From Sideroxyarcus sp. (lineage in GTDB: Bacteria; Pseudomonadota; Gammaproteobacteria; Burkholderiales; Gallionellaceae): a DNA stretch of 64,000 nt. The number at the start of each line of letters is the position of its first letter. Within the stretch, counting starts at the first letter, position 1. The position numbers were made by a program, and so were the translations under genes. Where the stretch lies: contig JAUSBC010000122.1 of NCBI GenBank assembly GCA_030652215.1, forward strand, positions 1-64,000, in the 5' to 3' direction. Under the pieces are notes generated by a model. That model ran no database searches and was not told where the DNA came from. It saw only the letters and a list, made by a program, of their open reading frames with translations. Shown here piece after piece: positions 50,368 to 57,892 of this stretch.

Positions 50368-50963
50368 TCTGTCACCGCTCTTCTTTCCAGTACGGCTTGC
50401 GCCAAAGTCCCGCTATCCACATGCTCCAATTCGCCGCCCACGGGCAGTCCGCGCGCAATGCGCGATACCTTTATGCCGCGCGAACGCAACAAAGTCGCAA
50501 TATAGTGTGCCGTTGCTTCGCCCTCGACCGTGAAGTTGGTCGCCAGGATCACTTCGCACGCCAGTTCCTGCGCGCGCTTGAGCAGGCGCTCCAGCGGCAA
50601 CTCGCGTGCGCCCAGCCCGTCCAGCGGCGATAGCCGCCCCATCAACACGAAATACATGCCGCGAAAGCATTGCGCCTGCTCCATCATCAGCAAGTCGGCA
50701 GGCATTTCCACCACGCATAACAAATCCGTCTCGCGCCGCGACGAGCTGCACAAGGGACAAATCTCTTCTTCGGAAAAATTATTGCACTTGCTGCAGTGCT
50801 TGACGCTTTGCACCGCATGATCGAGCGAGCGGGCCAGATGCAGAGCGCCCTGCCGGTCGCGCTGCAACAGGTGGTAAGCCATGCGCTGCGCGGATTTCGG
50901 CCCTACACCCGGCAAACAACGTAGTGCCTTGATCAGGTCTTCCAGACTGGAAGGTGGATTCAT
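50364..50963 (-). CDS. recR: Recombination protein RecR
   Basis: The 199-residue protein has helix-hairpin-helix [20 protein letters not shown], the zinc-finger cysteines in [16 protein letters not shown], and a Toprim domain ([10 protein letters not shown]). It acts with RecO (encoded at 34954) in RecF-pathway loading of RecA. It overlaps the ybaB stop codon (TGATG). Confidence 0.96.
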   Translation of the reverse strand: MNPPSSLEDLIKALRCLPGVGPKSAQRMAYHLLQRDRQGALHLARSLDHAVQSVKHCSKCNNFSEEEICPLCSSSRRETDLLCVVEMPADLLMMEQAQCFRGMYFVLMGRLSPLDGLGARELPLERLLKRAQELACEVILATNFTVEGEATAHYIATLLRSRGIKVSRIARGLPVGGELEHVDSGTLAQAVLERRAVTE

Positions 50964-51286
50964 CAGAACGGCAGGCTCATACCCGGCGGCAGGTTCATTC
51001 CGGCGGTAAACCCGCTCATGCGTTTCTGAGAAGTCTCGGCCGCTTTCTTGTTGGCATCGTTCAAGGCCGCCACGATCAGGTCTTCCAGCATCTCCTTGTC
51101 GTCCAGCACGCTTTGGTCCAGATTTACGCGGCGCACTTCATGCCCGCAGGTCATGGTCACTTTGACCATGCCGGAACCGGACTGTCCCTCGACCTCGACA
51201 GTCGCCAGTTCGTCCTGCGCCTTCTTCATGTTTGCCTGCATCTGTTGCGCCTGCTTCATCAGCCCGGCTATTCCGCCCTTCATCAT
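50963..51286 (-). CDS. ybaB: YbaB/EbfC nucleoid-associated protein
   Basis: A 107-residue DNA-binding dimeric protein: long N-terminal helix ([20 protein letters not shown]), a central beta part with [15 protein letters not shown], and a C-terminal helix. The ATG at 51284-51286 has GGAGG upstream; a TTG at 51301 is rejected. The dnaX-ybaB-recR order is conserved in bacteria. Confidence 0.92.
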   Translation of the reverse strand: MMKGGIAGLMKQAQQMQANMKKAQDELATVEVEGQSGSGMVKVTMTCGHEVRRVNLDQSVLDDKEMLEDLIVAALNDANKKAAETSQKRMSGFTAGMNLPPGMSLPF

Positions 51287-51335
51287 TTCCGCTTCCTCCA
51301 AAAAAATTCAAAATCCCGCATCGCGACTTACCGTA

Positions 51336-51403
51336 CCCCTCGCCCACCGGGAGAGGGGGAACGGGGGTGAGGGAACGATGAAGGAGCATGCTCCTTCATC
51401 GTT
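51336..51403. repeat. Repeat plus 30-bp perfect palindrome after dnaX
   Basis: Two elements adjoin. One (51336-51373) has CCCTCGCCC with its inverse GGGGGTGAGGG, a type dispersed in many bacterial genomes. The other (51374-51403) is a perfect palindrome centred on AGCATGCT: AACGATGAAGGAGCA and its exact complement. It begins two bases beyond the dnaX stop codon. No T-tract follows on the minus strand, so it may stabilise or process the mRNA rather than terminate it. Confidence 0.8.
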
Positions 51404-51405
51404 TG

Positions 51406-53007
51406 TTATACGGGTCTGATCGAATTCTCGATCACTTGCGCGCCCAGGTGCGCCTGCGCTTCGCGCACAAAGGCATCATGTTTGATGGCTTCTTCCGCCT
51501 GTTGCTGGCGCGTCTGTTTTTCATGCTGCTCGACGGCGGCAGGCGTTGCGACATCCTTCGCCGCGCCCAGTTCCACCACCAGCCGGATCGGCTTCACGAA
51601 ATAGTCGCTGAGCGCCGCCTGCAGCTTGTCCTGTGCGATCTTGTTGCTTTGCAGGTGCTTGTGTTGCGGCGCGAGATTCAGTACCACCCGCCCCTCGGCA
51701 AAGCTCACCAGCACGCAGTTCTTCGCCAGTTCGCGCGCCATGCCCTGCAGATTTAGTTGGGACAGCAGGGTATTCCAGTCCAGATCGGTGCCGCCGGCAG
51801 CGGTCTGCACTGGCGCTGACTGCATCACGGGCGCAGGCTCTGCGGCAACCTGCCGGGATACGGCCGGCGCTGCCGGTGCGGCCCGGGGCACGGGCTTCTC
51901 GACAGACGCCGAGCCTGCGCCCTGCGGCGCAAACGCCAGCATGCGCAACAGCGTCATGGTGAAACCCGCATATTCGTCGGGTGCCAGATTGAGTTCATTG
52001 CGCCCGTGAATGACGATTTGATAGTTCAGCTGGATTTCTTCCGCTGTGAACTGCTGCGCCAGTTCCAGCAAGCGCGCGCGTTCCGGTTCGTCGTCCGGAA
52101 TGGCATTCGGAATGGTCTGCGCCAGCGCAATGCGGTGCAGCAGCGTCGCCAGATCCTGCAGCGCGGCTTCGAATGCCAGGCTGCGGATGGACATGTCATC
52201 GGCGATGCGCAACAGCCCCGCCCCGTCTCCAGCCCGCAGCGTTTGCAACAGGTCAAACAGATAGCCCTGGTCGATCGCGCCCAGCATGGTGCGCACCAGT
52301 GCCTCGTCCACCTTGCCGGAAGAATAGGCGATGGCCTGATCCATCAGACTCAGCGCATCACGCATACTGCCCTGTGCGGCACGCGCTACCAGATTCAATG
52401 CGCCCATCTCGAACGGGATCTGCTCCTGTTCCAGCACGTATTGCAGATGCGTGTTGATCAGCGCGGGCGGCAACTGTTTGAGGTTGAACTGCAGGCAGCG
52501 CGACAGCACGGTGACGGGAATCTTCTGCGGGTCGGTGGTGGCAAGGATGAACTTCACATGCGACGGCGGTTCTTCCAGCGTCTTCAACATCGCGTTGAAC
52601 GCCGACTTCGACAGCATGTGCACTTCGTCGATGATGTATACCTTGAAACGCCCGCTGGTCGGCGCATAAAGCGCACTTTCCAGCAGTTCGCGCATATTGT
52701 CGACTTGCGTGTTCGACGCCGCATCCAGCTCGATCAGGTCGACGAAGCGACCGCTGTCAATTTCGGTACAGGCCCCGCACACGCCGCACGGTGTGGCGGT
52801 GATGCCGGATTCGCAATTCAGGGATTTGGCGAAGATGCGCGCGATGGTGGTCTTGCCCACACCGCGCGTGCCGGTGAAGAGATAGGCATGGTGCAGACGG
52901 TTCTGAGTGAGCGCATTGGTCAGCGCCTGCACGACATGCTCCTGCCCAGCCAACTGGGCAAAGCTTCTGGGGCGCCATTTGCGCGCTAGCACTGAAGTCG
53001 CTGACAT
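51406..53007 (-). CDS. dnaX: DNA polymerase III subunit tau (DnaX)
   Basis: The clamp-loader subunit of 533 residues: Walker A GTRGVGKTTIARIFAKSL, zinc-site cysteines in CESGITATPCGVCGAC, Walker B IIDEVHMLSKSAFNAMLKTL, sensor ATTDPQKIPVTVLSRC, then domain III and a C-terminal tau region rich in Ala and Pro (about 400-440). ATG 53005-53007 has GGAGG upstream; the longer frame runs across the SRP RNA and is rejected. I saw no clear slippery sequence for the short gamma form. Confidence 0.95.
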   Translation of the reverse strand: MSATSVLARKWRPRSFAQLAGQEHVVQALTNALTQNRLHHAYLFTGTRGVGKTTIARIFAKSLNCESGITATPCGVCGACTEIDSGRFVDLIELDAASNTQVDNMRELLESALYAPTSGRFKVYIIDEVHMLSKSAFNAMLKTLEEPPSHVKFILATTDPQKIPVTVLSRCLQFNLKQLPPALINTHLQYVLEQEQIPFEMGALNLVARAAQGSMRDALSLMDQAIAYSSGKVDEALVRTMLGAIDQGYLFDLLQTLRAGDGAGLLRIADDMSIRSLAFEAALQDLATLLHRIALAQTIPNAIPDDEPERARLLELAQQFTAEEIQLNYQIVIHGRNELNLAPDEYAGFTMTLLRMLAFAPQGAGSASVEKPVPRAAPAAPAVSRQVAAEPAPVMQSAPVQTAAGGTDLDWNTLLSQLNLQGMARELAKNCVLVSFAEGRVVLNLAPQHKHLQSNKIAQDKLQAALSDYFVKPIRLVVELGAAKDVATPAAVEQHEKQTRQQQAEEAIKHDAFVREAQAHLGAQVIENSIRPV

Positions 53008-53057
53008 CCGCCCTACCCCTCCTGCGTGTCGAGTGTGACACCCTCGATAAATAAGGA

Positions 53058-53153
53058 GGCGAGCCTTACCCCCGGCACTTGCACCGCTTGGCTGTGGCTG
53101 CTTCCTTCCGGACCTGACCAGATTCACCAAAGTGCAATGCGGGGAGACCCGCC
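53058..53153 (-). ncRNA. ffs: 4.5S signal-recognition-particle RNA
   Basis: The minus strand carries the SRP RNA domain IV hallmark GGTCAGGTCCGGAAGGAAGC, followed by AGCCA. Flanking sequence pairs into a long stem (GGCGGGTC at the 5' end with GGCTCGCC at the 3' end; GCATTGCAC opposite GTGCAAGTGC). The about 96-base size fits the bacterial short SRP RNA, and a position upstream of dnaX is common. Exact ends are estimated from the outer pairing. Confidence 0.95.
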
Positions 53154-53328
53154 AATTCGTGAAATTTGAGTCTTAAGGGCGATACCGCATGCCTTGAGAC
53201 AGGGGCGCATGATAGTCGAAAAGCGGGGATAAATCCATGAATGACTGAATCGGAAGGCCGCATCAGGTTTGTCTTAAGCATGCCTTAAGCTTGCCGAAGG
53301 ACGCGGCGCATTGCACCGGTCTGTACTC

Positions 53329-53554
53329 GTAGATTGGGTGGAGCGAACGCGATACCCAACAATCAAAATCAAAACCGTCGGGGGTAGCCCGACAGCCAGT
53401 CACTTTTTCTTGCTTCGCCAAAGAAAAAGTAACCAAAAAGAACACGGTGCCTTTTCTTGGGTTACTTTCTTTTGGCGAGACAAAAGAAAGTGACTAGCTG
53501 TCGGGCTACCCCCGACAGTTTTCGATGGGTATCGCTTCGCTCAACCCATCCTAC
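53329..53554. repeat. Composite nested palindromic element
   Basis: The outer arms (53329-53360, starting GTAGATTGGGTGGAGCGAA; reverse complement at about 53523-53554) belong to the GTAGG-TGGG repeat family also found at 6058 and 8326. Inside is a second inverted repeat, 53377-53516, with arms beginning GTCGGGGGTAGCCCGACAGC and containing CACTTTTTCTTG / CAAAAGAAAGTG and GTAACC/GGTTAC. Together with the SRP RNA it fills most of the gap 53008-53577; 53154-53328 holds nothing else I recognise. Confidence 0.85.
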
Positions 53555-53577
53555 GCTTGCTGTCCATCGATGGAAGG

Positions 53578-54018
53578 TTAGGGCACATTTTGTGAGGCTG
53601 CCTGATCCGGCCACAGACGCATTTCGTCCAAGGCCTCCAGCATGTACATAAAGGCAGCTCGCTCCTCCGTAAATGGCTCTTGCGCCTTGAACGAATCTAA
53701 CCATCGGCTCACAGCGGCTGTGCGTCCGCGCAGTGCCTTGGCAAACGCGCGCTTCTCACCAGGTGTTGCGAGATTCTCGCAGTCACTGCGGATAATGTCG
53801 TCCGATATGCCCCAGCGCTCCGCTTGGGGAATGAGATCAACGAGATCGGCCGGGACGTGCTTGGGTGAAAGCCGAATTCCGGGACGCTCCTTGCAATAGA
53901 GACCGTATTTCTCTTGCATCGCTTTGGATGGGAGTACCTCGCCATGCTTTGGCGCCGCCTGCGACCAGCATTCCGCGATCGGGAACAAGAGCAAGAGGGT
54001 AATGGTAGAGATTCGCAT
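53578..54018 (-). CDS. Hypothetical exported protein
   Basis: A 146-residue protein with a signal peptide (MRISTITLLLLFPIAECWSQ, cleavage near residue 20) and a soluble helical domain containing CKERPG and SDCENL cysteines (possibly a disulfide). I recognise no family. TAGGGCAC is the ribosome site for ATG 54018. It lies 28 bases after the fumarase stop on the same strand and could be co-transcribed. A palindromic element lies just beyond its stop codon. Confidence 0.6.
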   Translation of the reverse strand: MRISTITLLLLFPIAECWSQAAPKHGEVLPSKAMQEKYGLYCKERPGIRLSPKHVPADLVDLIPQAERWGISDDIIRSDCENLATPGEKRAFAKALRGRTAAVSRWLDSFKAQEPFTEERAAFMYMLEALDEMRLWPDQAASQNVP

Positions 54019-54046
54019 ATGTGCCCTAACGAATTTAAGCGACATA

Positions 54047-55567
54047 TCAAATCGCCTTCACCGGTATCCCCGCAATCCTCCCCTGCCACTCCTTCGGCCC
54101 CGTCTCATGCACCGAAGTCCCATTCACATCCACCGCCACCGTCACCGGCATATCCTGCACGGTAAACTCATAAATGGCCTCCATGCCCAGGTCGCCAAAG
54201 GCCAACACCTTCGATGCCTTGATCGCCTTGGAAACAAGGTAGGCCGCACCACCGACCGCCATCAGGTACACGGCCTTGTGCTTCTTGATCGCCTCGATCG
54301 CCTCAGGCCCGCGCTCTGATTTACCGACCATGCCGATGAGGCCGGTCTCGGCCAGCATCGTCTCGGTGAACTTGTCCATACGCGTCGCTGTGGTGGGACC
54401 GGCCGGACCGACCACTTCGTCGCGCACCGGGTCCACCGGGCCGACGTAGTAGATGAAACGGTTCTTGAAATCCACCGGCAGTTTCTCGCCCTTCTTCAGC
54501 ATGTCGGTGATGCGCTTGTGCGCGGCATCGCGACCGGTGAGCAGTTTGCCGTTCAGCAACAGCGTCTCGCCCGGCTTGAAGGTGGCAATCTCTTCGCGCG
54601 TGATGGTGTCGAGGTTGACGCGGCGCGATTCGGCCGAGGCCTTCCATTCGACCTTGGGCCAGTCGGCCAGAGAGGGCGGCGTCAGCACCGCAGGGCCGCT
54701 GCCGTCCAGCGTGAAGTGGATGTGGCGCGTGGCAGCGCAGTTGGGGATGATGGCAACCGGCAGGCTGGCGGCGTGCGTGGGATAGTCCCTGATCTTCACG
54801 TCCACCACGGTGGTGAGGCCGCCCAAGCCTTGCGCGCCTATGCCCAGCGCGTTGACCTTCTCGAACAGTTCCAGGCGCAGTTCCTCGATGCGGCTCTTTG
54901 CCCCGCGCGCCTGCAATTCGTGCATGTCCACCGGCTCCATCAGCGCTTCCTTGGCCAGCAGCATGGCCTTCTCCGCCGTGCCGCCGATGCCGATGCCGAG
55001 GATGCCGGGCGGGCACCAGCCGGCGCCCATCTTGGGCACAGTCTCCAGCACCCAGTCGACAATGCTGTCGGAAGGATTCAGCGCGACGAACTTGGATTTG
55101 TTCTCCGAGCCGCCGCCCTTGGCCGCGAGGATGATATCCACCTTGTTGCCGGGCACGATCTCGTAATTGATGACGGCGGGGGTGTTGTCCTTGGTGTTCT
55201 TGCGGGCACCGGCAGGATCGGCCAGCACCGAAGCGCGCAGCATGTTGTCCGGATGCAGGTAGGCACGGCGCACGCCTTCGTTGATCATGTCCGAGACGGA
55301 TATGGTAGCGCCGTCCCAGCGCACATCCATACCCACCTTGACGAAGACAGAGACGATGCCGGTGTCCTGACAGAGGGGACGGTGACCTTCCGCACTCATG
55401 CGCGAGTTGGTCAGTATCTGCGCGATGGCGTCGCGCGCGGCGGGTGATTGCTCGCGCTCGTAAGCACGGCCCAGTGCCTGCACGTAATCGAGTGGATGGT
55501 AGTAGGAGATGTATTGCAACGCGTCGGCGACGCTGTCGATGAGGTCTTGCTGGCGGATTACGGTCAT
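54047..55567 (-). CDS. fumA: Class I fumarate hydratase ([4Fe-4S])
   Basis: A 506-residue fumarase with fused alpha and beta parts. The cluster cysteines are in LCQDTG (near residue 66), GWCPPGILGIGIGG and NCAATRHIHF. The C-terminal part has NGKLLTGRDAAHKRI and GPTTATRMDKF typical of the beta domain. It completes the TCA step with aconitase, also in this window. Class I fumarases are oxygen- and iron-sensitive. Confidence 0.93.
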   Translation of the reverse strand: MTVIRQQDLIDSVADALQYISYYHPLDYVQALGRAYEREQSPAARDAIAQILTNSRMSAEGHRPLCQDTGIVSVFVKVGMDVRWDGATISVSDMINEGVRRAYLHPDNMLRASVLADPAGARKNTKDNTPAVINYEIVPGNKVDIILAAKGGGSENKSKFVALNPSDSIVDWVLETVPKMGAGWCPPGILGIGIGGTAEKAMLLAKEALMEPVDMHELQARGAKSRIEELRLELFEKVNALGIGAQGLGGLTTVVDVKIRDYPTHAASLPVAIIPNCAATRHIHFTLDGSGPAVLTPPSLADWPKVEWKASAESRRVNLDTITREEIATFKPGETLLLNGKLLTGRDAAHKRITDMLKKGEKLPVDFKNRFIYYVGPVDPVRDEVVGPAGPTTATRMDKFTETMLAETGLIGMVGKSERGPEAIEAIKKHKAVYLMAVGGAAYLVSKAIKASKVLAFGDLGMEAIYEFTVQDMPVTVAVDVNGTSVHETGPKEWQGRIAGIPVKAI

Positions 55568-55665
55568 TTATGAGCTCCAGGTAATGATCGGCCGATTATG
55601 GAAGGTGGGGCTACCCGCGTCAAATACCAGTAGAATGCGCGCCTGTTTTCAAGGACTTTATTCCC

Positions 55666-56574
55666 ATGGCAATCCAATGGTTCCCCGGACACATGACCTC
55701 GGCCAAAAAGAAGGCGACCGAGACCATGGAGCGCGTCGATGTCGTCATCGAGGTGCTGGATGCGCGCGTGCCGGAGGCGGGCAGCAACCCGATGCTCCGC
55801 GAGATGCGCGAACACCGCCAGCGCCCCTGCCTCAAGGTGCTGAACAAGGCCGACCTCGCCGATCCTGCGGCGACCAAGGCCTGGCTGGACCACTTCAACA
55901 GCCAGAAAAATGTGAAGGCGATCGCCATCTCATGCAAAAAACCCGGCGAAGCCGCAAAGATCCTCAAGCTGTGCCTGCCGCTGGCCCCGCATCGCGGCAC
56001 GGTGCTCAAACCCCTGCGCATGATGGTGATGGGCATCCCTAACGTGGGAAAATCCACCTTCATCAACTCGCTTCTGAAAAAGCGCACCGCCGCCGTCGGC
56101 GACGAACCGGCCATCACCAAGAACCTGCAGCACTTCGACCTCAGCGACACCATGCAGCTCATCGACACGCCGGGCATGATGTGGCCGAAGATCGCCTACG
56201 AGAGCGACGGCTACCTGCTGGCTGCCAGCAACCTGATCGGCCGCAACGCTTATCACGAAAGTGAAGTCGCCAGCTTCCTCGGCGACCTGTTGATGACACG
56301 TTACCCGGCACTGGTCAAACAGCGCTACAAATCGGCAAACGATGAAATGGATGGCGTCGCGCTTATCGAAGCCATCGCAAAACAGCGCGGCTTCCGCATC
56401 AGGGGTCAGGAATTCGATCTGGAAAAGGCCGCGATGACGCTATTGCAGGATTACCGCAGCGGCACGCTGGGACGCATCAGCCTGGAGACACCGGCCACGC
56501 GCGCCGAAATGCTGAGCATCTCGACACCGCAACCGGACAAAGAACAGGACGAGGATCAATCCGGCTCGGACTGA
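55666..56574 (+). CDS. ylqF: Ribosome biogenesis GTPase YlqF/RbgA
   Basis: A circularly permuted GTPase of 302 residues: G4 NKADL precedes G1 GIPNVGKSTFINSLL, followed by DTPGMMWPK (G3) and a C-terminal helical domain. It assists large-subunit maturation. The start MAIQWFPGHM is typical of the family. Its 3' end overlaps the convergent truncated-hemoglobin gene by 19 bases. Confidence 0.94.
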   Translation: MAIQWFPGHMTSAKKKATETMERVDVVIEVLDARVPEAGSNPMLREMREHRQRPCLKVLNKADLADPAATKAWLDHFNSQKNVKAIAISCKKPGEAAKILKLCLPLAPHRGTVLKPLRMMVMGIPNVGKSTFINSLLKKRTAAVGDEPAITKNLQHFDLSDTMQLIDTPGMMWPKIAYESDGYLLAASNLIGRNAYHESEVASFLGDLLMTRYPALVKQRYKSANDEMDGVALIEAIAKQRGFRIRGQEFDLEKAAMTLLQDYRSGTLGRISLETPATRAEMLSISTPQPDKEQDEDQSGSD

Positions 56575-56963
56575 TTCCTCATGAAATCGGCCACCTTGAT
56601 GAAGGCCACCTTGAGCTCGTTGCGCAGTTGTTCGTCGTCCACAACAACGTCATCAATCGCCTGCCCCATACACAGCAACCACTCGTCGCGCTCCTTCCTG
56701 CTGATCGTGAACGGCATATGACGCTGGCGCAACATGGGATGCCCGTATTCCTGAACAAACAACTGCGGCCCGCCCATCCAGCCGGACAGGAACTTGAACA
56801 GCTTGCCTTCCGCGCCTTTCAGGCTGGGCGGGTGCATCTTGCGCACGCCGTAGGCTTCCGGCAACTCATCCATCAGTTGATAGAAACGCTGCACTAGGGC
56901 GCGTATCTTCTCTTCGCCCCCGATCCGCTCGTAATGCGAGCGAATGTCTTTGCTGATTTGCAT
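56556..56963 (-). CDS. Group II truncated hemoglobin
   Basis: A 135-residue trHbO-type globin. The FYQLMDELPEAYGVRKMHPP segment, the FLSGWMGGPQLFVQEYGHPM region and the proximal histidine in LRQRHMPFTI, then ERDEWLLCM, fit the group II pattern. Such globins bind oxygen or NO and help in respiration or detoxification. AGGAAG precedes ATG 56961-56963. The longer frame to 57377 is rejected: it runs across the methyltransferase gene. Confidence 0.9.
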   Translation of the reverse strand: MQISKDIRSHYERIGGEEKIRALVQRFYQLMDELPEAYGVRKMHPPSLKGAEGKLFKFLSGWMGGPQLFVQEYGHPMLRQRHMPFTISRKERDEWLLCMGQAIDDVVVDDEQLRNELKVAFIKVADFMRNQSEPD

Positions 56964-57052
56964 GATGTTTCTTCCTGAAGTTAAAAACCGTTGTTCCGTC
57001 ATTCCTGCTGTCGATGCTACTCCCCTGAAGTGGGGCAAGCAGGCAATCCGGG

Positions 57053-57892
57053 TTAAACAAAGAACCGCGAACTCATCTCCTCCAGCCCCACGCTGCGCAA
57101 CACCTCGCCCAACCGCTCCGCAGCCCGCTGGCGCGGCAGATTTTTGTAACTGGCGACGATCAGCTCGTTCTTCATCGAATGCTCCCATCCTACCCGTTCG
57201 GTCACTGTCACCTGATAGCCATGTGCCTCCAGCTGCAGGCAACGCAACACATTGGTCAGGTGGCTGCCGAATTCGCGCGTATGGATGGGGTGCCGCCACA
57301 GCTCGGTAAGTGCATCTTTCCCTAACTGTTTGCCCTTGTTCTTGCGCAACACCGCCGCCACCTCGGCCTGGCAGCATGGCACGAGTACGATGTGCTTCGC
57401 CTGTTTCTCCAGCGCAAAATGGATCGCATCGTCGGTCGCGGTATTGCAGGCATGCAGCGCCGTCACCACATCCACTTGGGCCGGCAACTTGTCAGAAACG
57501 ATTGATTCCGCCACCGACAGGTTCAGGAACGACATGCCGCCGAAGCCCAACTGCTGCGCCAGATCGCGAGAATGCGTAACCAGTTCCTCGCGCGTCTCGA
57601 TGCCGTAGATATGCGAAGCGTCATTCAGTGTCTTGAAGAACAAGTCATACAGAATAAATCCCAGATACGACTTCCCCGCACCATGATCCACCAGCGTGAG
57701 CGCGCCTTTCTCATTGCGCACTTCCTGCAACAGCGGCTCAATGAACTGATACAAGTGGTACACCTGCTTCAACTTGCGGCGCGAATCCTGGTTCATCTTG
57801 CCGTCGCGAGTCAGGATATGCAGCGCCTTCAGCAACTCGATGGATTGGCCGGGGCGGATTTCGGGGTATTCGGGGGGCGGTGATTTTTTCAT
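57053..57892 (-). CDS. SAM-dependent methyltransferase
   Basis: A 279-residue Rossmann-fold methyltransferase of the Methyltransf_32 type: LVDHGAGKSYLGFILYDLF is the SAM loop, VVTALHACNTATDDAI the motif III area, and LVPCCQAEVA a conserved cysteine pair. Substrate is unknown; some relatives act on tRNA or small molecules. ATG 57892 overlaps the mnmC stop codon (ATGA), suggesting coupling with mnmC. Confidence 0.85.
   Translation of the reverse strand: MKKSPPPEYPEIRPGQSIELLKALHILTRDGKMNQDSRRKLKQVYHLYQFIEPLLQEVRNEKGALTLVDHGAGKSYLGFILYDLFFKTLNDASHIYGIETREELVTHSRDLAQQLGFGGMSFLNLSVAESIVSDKLPAQVDVVTALHACNTATDDAIHFALEKQAKHIVLVPCCQAEVAAVLRKNKGKQLGKDALTELWRHPIHTREFGSHLTNVLRCLQLEAHGYQVTVTERVGWEHSMKNELIVASYKNLPRQRAAERLGEVLRSVGLEEMSSRFFV

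Noticed and set aside
51406-53007. Programmed frameshift in dnaX producing gamma
   Set aside because: I could not find an A-rich slippery heptamer followed by a stem-loop at the expected place.
53263-53704. Short frames within and beside the composite palindrome
   Set aside because: They mirror one another across the inverted repeat and end in repeat sequence.
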